Shown: positions 36,734 through 44,522 of the stretch, piece by piece
Layout of the letters: each line of letters begins with the position of its first letter
Numbering within the stretch: position 1 is the stretch's first letter
Assembly: GCF_018760365.1 (NCBI RefSeq)
Contig: NZ_JAHIAB010000009.1
Location: 1 to 64,000 of the forward strand
From: Pseudooceanicola endophyticus
GTDB lineage: Bacteria > Pseudomonadota > Alphaproteobacteria > Rhodobacterales > Rhodobacteraceae
Reading direction: 5' to 3'
DNA length: 64,000 nt
Translations under genes and position numbers: made by a program
The notes under the pieces: model-generated
The model's input: only the letters and a program-made list of their open reading frames with translations
Databases searched by the model: none
Told to the model about the DNA's origin: nothing

Positions 36734-37627
36734 ATGACACAGGCAACCCCCCAGGCGGGCAAGGTGAACTTTGTCGAGCTCGGCGCCCGACTGCGGGCCT
36801 ACCGCATGGGTCGCGCCCTGACCCCGGAGGCGCTGGCTGCGCGGCTGGGCATCTCGCGCGCGGCGCTCTACCGCGCCGAGAAGGGTGAAATCGCCAAGAT
36901 CGAAATGCTGACCGCCATCGCCGAAGAGCTGCGCGTTTCGCTGCCGTCCCTGCTGGGGATCGGGATCGAATATGTCGACAACGCCGTCAGCTTCTTCGAA
37001 CGAATGCGCCAGATCGAGGAGGATTGCGACCAGATCATCGGCCTGTTCAGCCCGATTTCCTACCTGGTGACAACGGCGGGCTACGACCGCGTCCTGTCCG
37101 ATGTCATGACCGAGGGCACCCCGCAAGAGGAACATGAGGATGTCACGCAGATCATTGAAATCCTGAAGAAAAGAAAAGACCGTTTTGCGGCCAGGCGGCC
37201 TCTTCTTGCGTCCATCGTGTCGGATGCCGACATAGGGCGCTTCCTGCGCGAGGGGCTGGTGGGGCGCATGGACCTGCCCGAGGAAACCCGCGCCGAACGC
37301 CGCCGCATGGCCCTGCGCGAAGCCCGCAACATCAGCGCCCTGCTGCGCGATCCCCAGATCGGCCTTCAGGTTGGCGTGGCCCGTGAACCGATCCCGTCGA
37401 CCTCGTTCCAGATCGTGCGCTCGGCGGCGGGATCGACCCTGACGATCAGCCCGTTCCGCCTGGGGCACAACCCCAACACCCGTATCGGCGTCGGGCTGAT
37501 CACCTCGGCCCCGGAGGCGCTGGACCTGCATGAAAAGATCACAAGGCGGCTCTGGGCTTCGTCCCTGAAGGGGCGCGAGGGCGCCGATCATGTCGATGCG
37601 CTGATCGCGCAGCACGGCATCGCCTAG
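36734..37627 (+). CDS. XRE-family transcriptional regulator
   Basis: A 297-residue regulator. The N-terminal Cro/C1-type helix-turn-helix is at about residues 12-66 (LTPEALAARLGISRAALYRAEKG). The ~230-residue C-terminal region has no domain I recognise; it includes a Lys/Arg-rich helix ILKKRKDRFAARR and ends QHGIA. A longer frame begins at 36674, but ATG 36734 has AGGAAGAG at good spacing and the helix-turn-helix starts soon after. It lies 142 bases upstream of the TRAP operon in the same direction and is its likely regulator. Confidence 0.85.
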   Translation: MTQATPQAGKVNFVELGARLRAYRMGRALTPEALAARLGISRAALYRAEKGEIAKIEMLTAIAEELRVSLPSLLGIGIEYVDNAVSFFERMRQIEEDCDQIIGLFSPISYLVTTAGYDRVLSDVMTEGTPQEEHEDVTQIIEILKKRKDRFAARRPLLASIVSDADIGRFLREGLVGRMDLPEETRAERRRMALREARNISALLRDPQIGLQVGVAREPIPSTSFQIVRSAAGSTLTISPFRLGHNPNTRIGVGLITSAPEALDLHEKITRRLWASSLKGREGADHVDALIAQHGIA

Positions 37628-37769
37628 CCTGCCCTGATTTTGAGCGGCCCCGCCGGGCCGTCCGGAAAAGATCCGGAGCGTCTCATTTTTTAGATTTTTC
37701 GAGTTGACCCCCGCGCCAAGGCAGTGCTCCTGTCGCCTCAGAAGCAGAGCATATTTCGGGGAGTTCCAG

Positions 37770-38783
37770 ATGTTCAGAAAGACCTTTCTCCTGTCCGGCG
37801 TGGCGGCGTTCGGGCTGATGCTGGCAGGGGCGGCCTCCGCCCAGACCTATGTCGCCAAGATCGGCCACCTGGAAAGCGCCCAGCAGACCCGCAACCAGAC
37901 CCTGGAGAAGGTCGCGGCCCTGGTGAAGGAGCGCACCGGCGGCGAGGTCGAATTCCAGATCTTCCCGCAGGGCCAGCTGGGCGACCAGCGCCAGATGAAC
38001 GAGGGCGTGCAGCTGGGCACCATCGAGGGCACCGTCGCCCCCGCCGCCTTCCTGGGCGGCTTCAACCCGGTCGTGTCGATCCTGGACATCCCCTACCTGC
38101 TGCCCGAGGACCCCGAGAAGGCCCAGGCGCTGCGCGACGGCCCCTTCGGCCAGCAGCTTCTGGACAGCTTCAAGGACAAGGGCATGGTGGCGATCACCCT
38201 CTGGCCGAACGGCAAGAAGCAGTTCACCTCCAACAAGCCGATCGACAACCTGGCGGAATTCGCCGGCCAGAAGTTCCGTGTCATGGACAGCTCGATCCTG
38301 ATCGAGCAGTTCAAGGCGCTTGGCGCCTCGGCGATCTCCCTGCCCTTCGGCGAACTTTACACCTCACTTCAGACCGGCGTCGTGGATGGCGAGGAGAACC
38401 CGCTTGATACCATCGCCTCGATGAAATTCTACGAGGTGCAGAAGAACCTGGTGGTGTCCGATCACGGCGCCATGGAAGACGTGGTGCTGTTCAACCCGAT
38501 GTGGTGGGCCAGCCTGCCCGAGAAGGACCAGAAGATCATCGTCGACACCTTCCACGAGGTGATCCCCGAGATGACCAAGGCCAAGGCCGCCGCCGTCGAG
38601 AAGGCGCTGGAAACCGTCAAGGCCTCGGGTACCAACGTGCGCGTGGCCGGCCCCGAAGAGCGCGCCGAGCTGCGCGAGAAGACCTTCGGCCCGGCCTCCG
38701 AAGCCTATGTGGCCAAGGCGGGCGATGCCGGCAAGGCGCTGCTGGCGACCTACGAAAAGGAATATGGCGCGCTCGGCCAGTGA
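37770..38783 (+). CDS. dctP: TRAP transporter substrate-binding protein, DctP family
   Basis: A 337-residue periplasmic receptor. The signal peptide ends GAASA at about residue 24, followed by QTYVAKIGHLESAQQTRNQT. DctP features are the conserved Arg region AGQKFRVMDSSILIEQFKALG, GASAISLPFGELYTSLQTGVVDGEENPL and WPNGKKQFTSNKPI. The Arg in the KFRVM segment normally salt-bridges a ligand carboxylate. GGGGAG precedes the ATG at 37770. An AT-rich tract (37683-37705) upstream likely holds the promoter. The ligand is probably a C4 or sugar acid; not determined. Confidence 0.94.
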   Translation: MFRKTFLLSGVAAFGLMLAGAASAQTYVAKIGHLESAQQTRNQTLEKVAALVKERTGGEVEFQIFPQGQLGDQRQMNEGVQLGTIEGTVAPAAFLGGFNPVVSILDIPYLLPEDPEKAQALRDGPFGQQLLDSFKDKGMVAITLWPNGKKQFTSNKPIDNLAEFAGQKFRVMDSSILIEQFKALGASAISLPFGELYTSLQTGVVDGEENPLDTIASMKFYEVQKNLVVSDHGAMEDVVLFNPMWWASLPEKDQKIIVDTFHEVIPEMTKAKAAAVEKALETVKASGTNVRVAGPEERAELREKTFGPASEAYVAKAGDAGKALLATYEKEYGALGQ

Positions 38784-38827
38784 TCCGCCGGCTGCCCCGT
38801 AGGGGCCGCGCCCCTTGCCACCCTGTC

Positions 38828-38851
38828 GAAGGCCCCCTCTACGGGGCCTTC
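38828..38851 (+). other. Intercistronic stem-loop between dctP and dctQ
   Basis: GAAGGCCCC (38828-38836) pairs perfectly with GGGGCCTTC (38843-38851) across a six-base loop, then GTTGCATTTCC. It could attenuate transcription into the membrane genes or stabilise the dctP message. Confidence 0.75.
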
Positions 38852-38884
38852 GTTGCATTTCCACAGTAACGGAGGGACAGGCCG

Positions 38885-39391
38885 ATGAAGGTCCTGAAGC
38901 TTCTGCGCCTTGCCGAACGGTCCGTCCTGGTGATCCTGTTCCTGGCCATGGTCGCGCTCTTCTTCACCAGCGTCATCGCGCGCGAGATCGGCGGCAACGT
39001 CGCCACCAGCATGGCCTGGGTGGAAGAGGCCGTGCGGCTGATGAACATCTTCCTGGTCTTCCTGTCGCTGGGCCTGGCGCTGGAACGCGGCAAGCATGTC
39101 GCGATCACCAACCTGCGCGACCGCCTGCCCGAGCTGCCCCGACGCATCCTGCGCGCCGTGATCGACCTTGCCGGGCTGGGCTTCTCGCTCTACCTCGCCT
39201 GGCTCGGCACCGAGATGGTGCGCTTCGTGCTGAAGATGGGCCAGACCTCTCCGACGCTGGGCATCCCTATGGGCTGGATCTACATGGCGCCGGTGCTGGG
39301 CTTCGGCCTGCTGGGGCTGCGCTACGGCCTCAGCCTGTTCGGCCTCTATGACCGCTACACCGAAGACATGCCGGCGGAGGCCACGCCATGA
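38885..39391 (+). CDS. dctQ: TRAP transporter small permease, DctQ family
   Basis: A 168-residue, four-helix inner-membrane protein. It carries the conserved first-half MAWVEEAVRLMNIFLVFLSL (the family's W-x-E-E motif), followed by GLALERGKHVAI. It forms the membrane domain with DctM. GGAGG lies before the ATG at 38885. Its stop overlaps the dctM start (ATGA). Confidence 0.93.
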   Translation: MKVLKLLRLAERSVLVILFLAMVALFFTSVIAREIGGNVATSMAWVEEAVRLMNIFLVFLSLGLALERGKHVAITNLRDRLPELPRRILRAVIDLAGLGFSLYLAWLGTEMVRFVLKMGQTSPTLGIPMGWIYMAPVLGFGLLGLRYGLSLFGLYDRYTEDMPAEATP

Positions 39392-40671
39392 TCATCGCCC
39401 TGATCGTCCTGCTGGCGGTGGCCCTGCTGGCCGCCGGATTCGAAATGCTGATGGTGCTGGGCGTTCCGGCCCTGGTCTACAAGCAGGCCTTCTGGCCGAA
39501 CCTGCCCGATGCGGCGGTGGTCCAGAAGATCCTGGGCGGCGTCGATCACAGCACGCTCTTGGCCATTCCCTTCTTCATCTTCGCCGCCAACCTCATGGGC
39601 TCGGGGCAGATCGCGGGCCAGCTGGTCGGCGTGGTCAAGGCACTGGTCGGCCATACCCGTGGCGGCATGGGCCATGTCACCGTCGGCGGCTCCATGGCCT
39701 TCGGCGCAGTCTCCGGCTCGGCGCCGGCGACGGTCGCCGCCATGGGCCGGATGGTCTACCCGGAGATGCGCGCGGCAGGGTTTTCCGAGAAATTCAGCCT
39801 CGGGCTGCTGGTCTCCTCGGCGGAAACCGCGCTGCTGATCCCGCCCTCGATCACCTTCATCGTCTATGGCTGGATGACCGGCACCTCGATCTCGCGGCTG
39901 TTTGCCGGCGGGCTGGCGGTGGGCATTGTGCTGGGCCTGGCCTTCGCGCTGTTCGTGCGCATCCAGGCGGCGCGCGACGGCGTCACCTCGGCGCCCCGGA
40001 TGCCCTGGAACGACCGGTTCCGGGTGATCTGGGCGTCGAAATGGGCGCTTGGAATGCCGGTGATCATCCTGGGCGGCATATACTCCGGGATTTTCACCCC
40101 GACCGAGGCCGCCGCCGTCAGCGTCGTCTACGCGATCCTGGTCGAGATGGTGATCTTCCGCAGCCTGTCGCCGCGCGCCCTCTTCCGCCTGACCGAGCAG
40201 AGCGCCGTCAACACCGCCATCATCTTCGTGCTGCTGGCGATGGGCGGGCTGATCAGCTTCTTCGTCACCCTGGCCCAGGTCCCCAACGAGATCCTCGCCT
40301 TCCTGCAGGCCATCGACGCCAACTGGATCAGCTTCCTGATCGTGGTGAACATCTGCTTCTTCATCGCCGGCATGTTCATCGACCCGAACTCGGCCCTGCT
40401 GATCCTGGTGCCGCCGCTGTTCCCGGTCGCCACCGCGCTTGGCATCGACCCGGTGCATTTCGGCATGATCGTGACGCTGAACATCAGCCTCGGGATGATC
40501 ACGCCGCCCTTCGGGCTGGACATCTTCGTGGCCTCCTCGACGCTGGGCAAGCCGGTGACCGACATCATACGCGGCGTCTGGCCCTTCGTGCTGGTCAATA
40601 TCCTGGTGCTGCTGCTGATCACCTACGTGCCACAGATCTCGCTCTTCGTGCCGAAGCTGATCTTCGGATAG
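39388..40671 (+). CDS. dctM: TRAP transporter large permease, DctM family
   Basis: A 427-residue inner-membrane protein with about 12 helices. It uses the sodium gradient to move the ligand delivered by DctP. Family signatures are GGMGHVTVGGSMAFGAVSGS, the SAETALLIPPSITFIVYGW stretch, GIFTPTEAAAVSVVYAI and the MFIDPNSALLILVPPLFPVA segment with GMIVTLNISLGMITPPFGL. The gene closes the operon and is followed by a strong hairpin. Confidence 0.95.
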   Translation: MIIALIVLLAVALLAAGFEMLMVLGVPALVYKQAFWPNLPDAAVVQKILGGVDHSTLLAIPFFIFAANLMGSGQIAGQLVGVVKALVGHTRGGMGHVTVGGSMAFGAVSGSAPATVAAMGRMVYPEMRAAGFSEKFSLGLLVSSAETALLIPPSITFIVYGWMTGTSISRLFAGGLAVGIVLGLAFALFVRIQAARDGVTSAPRMPWNDRFRVIWASKWALGMPVIILGGIYSGIFTPTEAAAVSVVYAILVEMVIFRSLSPRALFRLTEQSAVNTAIIFVLLAMGGLISFFVTLAQVPNEILAFLQAIDANWISFLIVVNICFFIAGMFIDPNSALLILVPPLFPVATALGIDPVHFGMIVTLNISLGMITPPFGLDIFVASSTLGKPVTDIIRGVWPFVLVNILVLLLITYVPQISLFVPKLIFG

Positions 40672-40677
40672 GACGGC

Positions 40678-40701
40678 AACGGGGGACTTCGGCCCCCCGT
40701 T
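40678..40701 (+). terminator. TRAP operon terminator
   Basis: AACGGGGG (40678-40685) pairs perfectly with CCCCCGTT (40694-40701) around ACTTCGGC, seven bases after the dctM stop. It is followed by CTGC rather than a T-run. Confidence 0.7.
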
Positions 40702-40843
40702 CTGCATCCGGCGCATGGCCTTCCACCTTCCGCCATTCCGTCGCTGCATAGCGGCAATTCCGAAACGATGTTAGCGCCAACAAGCGATCCCGCCTATCTC
40801 TGTCTCAAGACAAACACACCGATTCAGACCAAGGATGATCGCC

Positions 40844-41056
40844 ATGACCACGCAGACGACGAACCTCCCCGTCTTCGACCGCCTGACCCTCGCAACCCCC
40901 TTCGCAGCGCCCCTCGGCAACCCGATCGCCGCCCTGCGCCGCCTGTTCACCGTTCGCCGCGCCGTCGCCGAACTGCAGAACCTGTCGGACTACGAACTGG
41001 ACGACCTGGGCATCGGCCGCTCCGAGATCCGCGCACGGGTCGAAGCCGCGCTCTGA
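40844..41056 (+). CDS. DUF1127-family small protein
   Basis: A 70-residue basic protein whose C-terminal half fits DUF1127: RRAVAELQNLSDYELDDLGI followed by GRSEIRARVEAAL. These abundant alphaproteobacterial proteins contain an arginine-rich amphipathic helix and have been linked to RNA binding, phosphate and stress responses in some species. The role here is unknown. ATG 40844 lies eight bases from AAGGA and is preferred over 40835. An ACAAACACACC element occurs 24 bases upstream. It appears monocistronic and ends in a UUCG hairpin. Confidence 0.85.
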   Translation: MTTQTTNLPVFDRLTLATPFAAPLGNPIAALRRLFTVRRAVAELQNLSDYELDDLGIGRSEIRARVEAAL

Positions 41057-41064
41057 GGCGCACC

Positions 41065-41080
41065 ATCGCCTTCGGGCGAT
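41065..41080 (+). terminator. UUCG-capped hairpin after the DUF1127 gene
   Basis: ATCGCC (41065-41070) pairs with GGCGAT (41075-41080) around TTCG, a classic stable tetraloop, nine bases after the stop. The remainder of the 312-base gap to entC (41057-41368) has no gene. Its only AT-rich part, 41232-41270, is the probable entC promoter. Confidence 0.6.
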
Positions 41081-41239
41081 CCTGACGGGGGCCCCCAAGG
41101 CCCCACCCCGGCGCGCGATCCCGCCCGCCCCTGATCCGCCCCCTGGGCCTTCGGCGCCGCACCCCGACCGGGTGAGGCGCCGTACTTGTTTCCGGGATCC
41201 GGGCCACCAGCGGCAGCCCGCCGCCCGTCCGGATAATTC

Positions 41240-41280
41240 CTGACTTTTTTACTTGAGTATAGATCCCAAACCTGACATGC
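41240..41280 (+). promoter_or_regulatory. AT-rich promoter/operator candidate upstream of entC
   Basis: The stretch tgacttttttacttgagtat (41241-41260) is the only AT-rich island in the gap and lies about 110-130 bases before entC. Siderophore genes in Rhodobacterales are usually iron-repressed (Fur, Irr or IscR 'Iron-Rhodo' type sites). I cannot score which, if any, motif this is. Confidence 0.35.
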
Positions 41281-41368
41281 GCGGGGCAGAAGCCAGCCCG
41301 CGCCTTTCGCGCCTCGCCCGCCTGATGACCCGCGATCCCCTTGGGATCATTTGCAGGATGGGAAAAAC

Positions 41369-42514
41369 ATGACGCGCCCTCTTACCCGGATCCACTCTGC
41401 CACCCCCGTCGGCGAACCGGCCTTCGCCTTCCTTGAAACCGACGGCCCCCGCATCGCCGGCCCCGAGGCCCGCGCCCTGCCCCAGGGCACCTCCGAAACG
41501 CTGTCCGAGCGCCTGGCCGAGGCCCTGAAGACCCTGCCCCGGGACGGGCTGATCGGCGGCGCGCTGCCCTTCGACCGCAGCGCCCTGGATATCTTCTGGG
41601 CCAGCGACACCTCGGCCACCAGCCGGCGCCCCGGCGGGCTGATGCCCGTGGCCCTGGGGCTGAGCGCCGAACCCGCCGCCTCGGCCTATGCCGCCGCCGT
41701 GGAACGCGCGCTGGAGCGCATGGCCCTCAGCACCCGGCTGGAAAAGGTCGTGCTGGCCCGCTCCCTGGCCTTGGACTGCGCCACCGAGATCGACCGTGCC
41801 GCCCTGCTGGAGGCGCTCTCGGGCGATCCTTCCGCCACCGCCTTCGACGTGCGCCTGCCCGGCGACACCCCCCGCCACCTGATCGGCGCCACGCCGGAAC
41901 TGCTGCTGCGCAAATCGGGGGCCGAGATCAGCTCTCATCCGCTCGCAGGCTCCGCCCGGCGCAGCCGCGATCCCGTCGCCGACCGGGCGGCCGCCGACAG
42001 CCTGTCGGGCTCGCCCAAGGACCGGCGCGAACATGCCTTCGTGGTCGAGGCGATCCTCGACACGCTGGCGCCGCTCTGCCGGACGCTTTCCGCGCCCGAG
42101 GGCACGACCGTCACCTCCACCGGCAGCATGTGGCACCTGGGCACGAAGATCATCGGCAAGCTGAGCGATCCGGAGACGCCCGCGCCGGTGCTGGCGGCCC
42201 TCCTGCATCCGACCCCGGCGGTCTGCGGCACCCCCCGCCCCGAGGCCGCCCAGCTGATCGCCGATCTGGAGCCGCGCGATCGCGGCTATTACGCCGGTGC
42301 GGTCGGCTGGTGCGACGCGCAGGGCGACGGCGCCTGGTACGTGGCGATCCGCTGCGCGGAGGTCTGCGGCACCCAGGCGCGGCTGTTCGCCGGCGCGGGC
42401 ATCGTGCCCGGATCGGATCCCGCCGCCGAAGCCGCCGAGACCGGATCGAAATTCGCGGCCATGCTGGAGGCCTTCGGCCTGCCGCGTGACGCCGCCCTGA
42501 CCCTGACGGAGTAA
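41369..42514 (+). CDS. entC: Isochorismate synthase
   Basis: A 381-residue chorismate-using enzyme of the EntC/DhbC type, converting chorismate to isochorismate. C-terminal signature elements are LEKVVLARSLALDC near residue 128, FDVRLPGDTPRHLIGATPELLL, SHPLAGSARRSRDPVADRAA, KDRREHAFVVEAI, and HPTPAVCGTPRPEA with ERGYYAG-like DRGYYAGAVGW. It is shorter at the N-terminus than anthranilate synthases, as expected. It opens a three-gene operon with the isochorismatase and 2,3-dihydro-DHB dehydrogenase, together making 2,3-dihydroxybenzoate. A TTG at 41351 is in frame, but ATG 41369 is preferred. Confidence 0.93.
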   Translation: MTRPLTRIHSATPVGEPAFAFLETDGPRIAGPEARALPQGTSETLSERLAEALKTLPRDGLIGGALPFDRSALDIFWASDTSATSRRPGGLMPVALGLSAEPAASAYAAAVERALERMALSTRLEKVVLARSLALDCATEIDRAALLEALSGDPSATAFDVRLPGDTPRHLIGATPELLLRKSGAEISSHPLAGSARRSRDPVADRAAADSLSGSPKDRREHAFVVEAILDTLAPLCRTLSAPEGTTVTSTGSMWHLGTKIIGKLSDPETPAPVLAALLHPTPAVCGTPRPEAAQLIADLEPRDRGYYAGAVGWCDAQGDGAWYVAIRCAEVCGTQARLFAGAGIVPGSDPAAEAAETGSKFAAMLEAFGLPRDAALTLTE

Positions 42515-42522
42515 ACCGCCCC

Positions 42523-43155
42523 ATGGCCCTGCCCGGCATTGCCCCCTATCCCCTGCCCGCCCCGGGTGACCTGCCCACGCCCCGCGCCCCCTTCCGACCG
42601 GAACGCGACCGCCTGGCGCTGCTGGTCCACGACATGCAGCGCTATTTCTGCCGGCCCTACCCCGAAGACACGCCGCTGCTGCCGCTGGTCGCCAATATCG
42701 CCCGGCTGATCGGCGCTGCCCGCGCCGCCGGCGTGCCAGTCTTCTGGACCGCCCAGAAGGGTGACCAGTTCCGCCCGGACCGTGGCCTTCAGGCCGATCT
42801 CTGGGGGCCGGGCATGTCCGCGATCCCCGAGCACGAGGAAATCCTGCCCGCCCTCGCCCCGCGCGCGGACGAGATCGTGCTGCACAAGCACCGCTACAGC
42901 GCCTTCCAGCGCTCCAACCTGGAGCACCTGATGCGCGCGCGCGGCCGCGACCAGCTGATGATCACCGGGATCTATGCCCATATCGGCTGTCTCTGCACCG
43001 CGACCGAGGCCTTCCAGCGCGATATCGAACCCTTTGCCGTGGCCGATGCCCAGGCCGATTTCGACCGCGCCCGCCACGACATGGCGATGAACTGGGTCGC
43101 GGCAACCTGCGGCGGCGTGCTGTCCACCGACATGGCGGCGGAGGCCCTGGCATGA
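42523..43155 (+). CDS. entB: Isochorismatase (stand-alone, no aryl carrier domain)
   Basis: A 210-residue isochorismatase, hydrolysing isochorismate to 2,3-dihydro-2,3-dihydroxybenzoate and pyruvate. It carries Asp37 (LLVHDMQRYF), Lys122 (VLHKHRYSAF), and the GIYAHIGCLCTATEAF cis-peptide region near residue 150. In EntB or DhbB a carrier-protein domain of ~75 residues follows. Here the protein ends right after the isochorismatase domain, so it cannot load the product onto a peptide synthetase by itself. It lies eight bases after entC, and its stop overlaps the next ATG. Confidence 0.92.
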   Translation: MALPGIAPYPLPAPGDLPTPRAPFRPERDRLALLVHDMQRYFCRPYPEDTPLLPLVANIARLIGAARAAGVPVFWTAQKGDQFRPDRGLQADLWGPGMSAIPEHEEILPALAPRADEIVLHKHRYSAFQRSNLEHLMRARGRDQLMITGIYAHIGCLCTATEAFQRDIEPFAVADAQADFDRARHDMAMNWVAATCGGVLSTDMAAEALA

Positions 43156-43925
43156 AGCTTTCGGGGTTCGACGGACAGACCGCCTTCGTGACCGGCGCTG
43201 CTGGCGGCATCGGCCAGGCCATGGTGCACCTGCTGCGCGAGGCCGGTGCCCGGGTGCTGGCAACGGATCACCCCGATGCCCTGGCGGCCCTCGCGCCGGC
43301 TTCCGATGACCGGGTGCTGTGGCGACCGCTCGACGTGCGCGATGCCGAGGCCGCCGAGGCCCGCGTGGCCGAGGCAGAGGCCCGTTTCGGCCCGCTTTCC
43401 CTTGGCGTACATGCGGCGGGGGTTCTGGCGACCGGCAACGTGCTGGACTGCCCGCCCGCCGAATGGCAGCGCGTGATGGAGATCAACGCCGGTGGCACCT
43501 ATGCGGTGGGCCGTGCCATGGGTGCCGCGATGGCGCGCCACGGCGCCGGGGCGATGGTGGTCATCAGTTCCAACGCCGCCGGGATTCCGCGCGCCGGGAT
43601 GGGGGCCTATGCGGCCTCCAAGGCGGCGGTGACGATGCTGACGCGCTGCCTCGGACTGGAACTGGCCGCGCAGGGCGTGCGCTGCAACATCCTGGCGCCG
43701 GGCTCGACCCTGACGCCGATGCAGACCGGCATGTGGGCCGACGACAGCGGCGCCCGCCGGGTGATCGAGGGCGACCTGGCCAGCCACCGCACCGGCATCC
43801 CGCTGGGCAAGCTGGCCACCCCCGAGGACATCGCCCGCGCCGCGATGTTCCTGCTGTCGCAGGAAGCGGGCCATATCACCATGGCCGATCTCTATGTCGA
43901 CGGCGGCGCCACGCTGCGCGGCTGA
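43152..43925 (+). CDS. entA: 2,3-dihydro-2,3-dihydroxybenzoate dehydrogenase
   Basis: A 257-residue short-chain dehydrogenase. The cofactor motif TGAAGGIG is near residue 14, VHAAGVL replaces the usual NNAG-like stretch, and the active site is Ser near 140 with Tyr153-x3-Lys157 (YAASK). AADLYVDGGATL-type end is present. Position after entC and entB, with an ATGA overlap, supports the EntA role: NAD-dependent oxidation to 2,3-dihydroxybenzoate. No EntE or peptide synthetase follows; the next gene is a convergent Lrp regulator. Confidence 0.9.
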   Translation: MKLSGFDGQTAFVTGAAGGIGQAMVHLLREAGARVLATDHPDALAALAPASDDRVLWRPLDVRDAEAAEARVAEAEARFGPLSLGVHAAGVLATGNVLDCPPAEWQRVMEINAGGTYAVGRAMGAAMARHGAGAMVVISSNAAGIPRAGMGAYAASKAAVTMLTRCLGLELAAQGVRCNILAPGSTLTPMQTGMWADDSGARRVIEGDLASHRTGIPLGKLATPEDIARAAMFLLSQEAGHITMADLYVDGGATLRG

Positions 43926-43937
43926 GGCAGCGCAAGT

Positions 43938-44399
43938 TCAGACCAGGGCGACCCCGCCCTGGTCCTTCAGCGTCTTCAGCACGATCTCGGAACGCACCTG
44001 GGACACCTGGGGATGCGGCAGCAGGCGGTTGTGGATGAAATCCGCGAAGGCCGCCAGATCGGGCACCCGGATCTCGAGCACGTAATCGGCATCCCCCGAG
44101 ACCGAGAAGGCCGTGGTCACCTCGGGCTGGGCCTCGATGAACTGGGCGAACAGGTCGTCCCGGTCCTGGCCGTGGTGGCGCAGGTTGACCCGCGTCACTG
44201 CCCTGAGGCCGAAACCCAAGGTGGCCGCGTTCAGCTTCACCACGTAGCGCTCGATGATGCCGCGGGCCTCCAGCGCGGCGCGGCGGCGCGACACCTGGCT
44301 GGCCGACAGGTTCACCCGCTCTGCCAGGGCCGCATTGGTCAGGCTGCCATCGCCCTGAAGCGCGATCAGAATCGCGCGATCAAAGTTGTCCATGCGCAT
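43938..44399 (-). CDS. Lrp/AsnC-family transcriptional regulator
   Basis: A 153-residue regulator. The N-terminal helix-turn-helix is at about residues 4-60 (GSLTNAALAERVNLSASQVSRR), and the C-terminal RAM effector domain at about 70-150 (FIEAQPEVTTAFSVSGDADY, LPHPQVSQVRSEIVL). GGGAGG lies eight bases before ATG 44399; a GTG at 44408 and ATG 44393 are alternatives. It is divergent from the 4-hydroxyphenylpyruvate dioxygenase over 123 bases, so it probably senses an aromatic amino acid and controls that gene. Confidence 0.91.
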   Translation of the reverse strand: MRMDNFDRAILIALQGDGSLTNAALAERVNLSASQVSRRRAALEARGIIERYVVKLNAATLGFGLRAVTRVNLRHHGQDRDDLFAQFIEAQPEVTTAFSVSGDADYVLEIRVPDLAAFADFIHNRLLPHPQVSQVRSEIVLKTLKDQGGVALV

Positions 44400-44435
44400 T
44401 TCATGCACCTCCCCCTCTGGTTGTGAGGGTATCGT

Positions 44436-44467
44436 GCAAATGGCCCTCTCTCCAATCCTCATTTTGC
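44436..44467. promoter_or_regulatory. GCAAATG / CATTTTGC inverted repeat between lrp-type gene and hpd
   Basis: GCAAATG (44436-44442) and CATTTTGC (44460-44467) form an imperfect inverted repeat in the 123-base divergent region. It is a candidate Lrp-type operator shared by both genes. Confidence 0.35.
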
Positions 44468-44522
44468 GCCCCCCGCGCGGGCGATCCGCGCCAGACTGGT
44501 TGCAGGAGCAGAGGAGACACCC

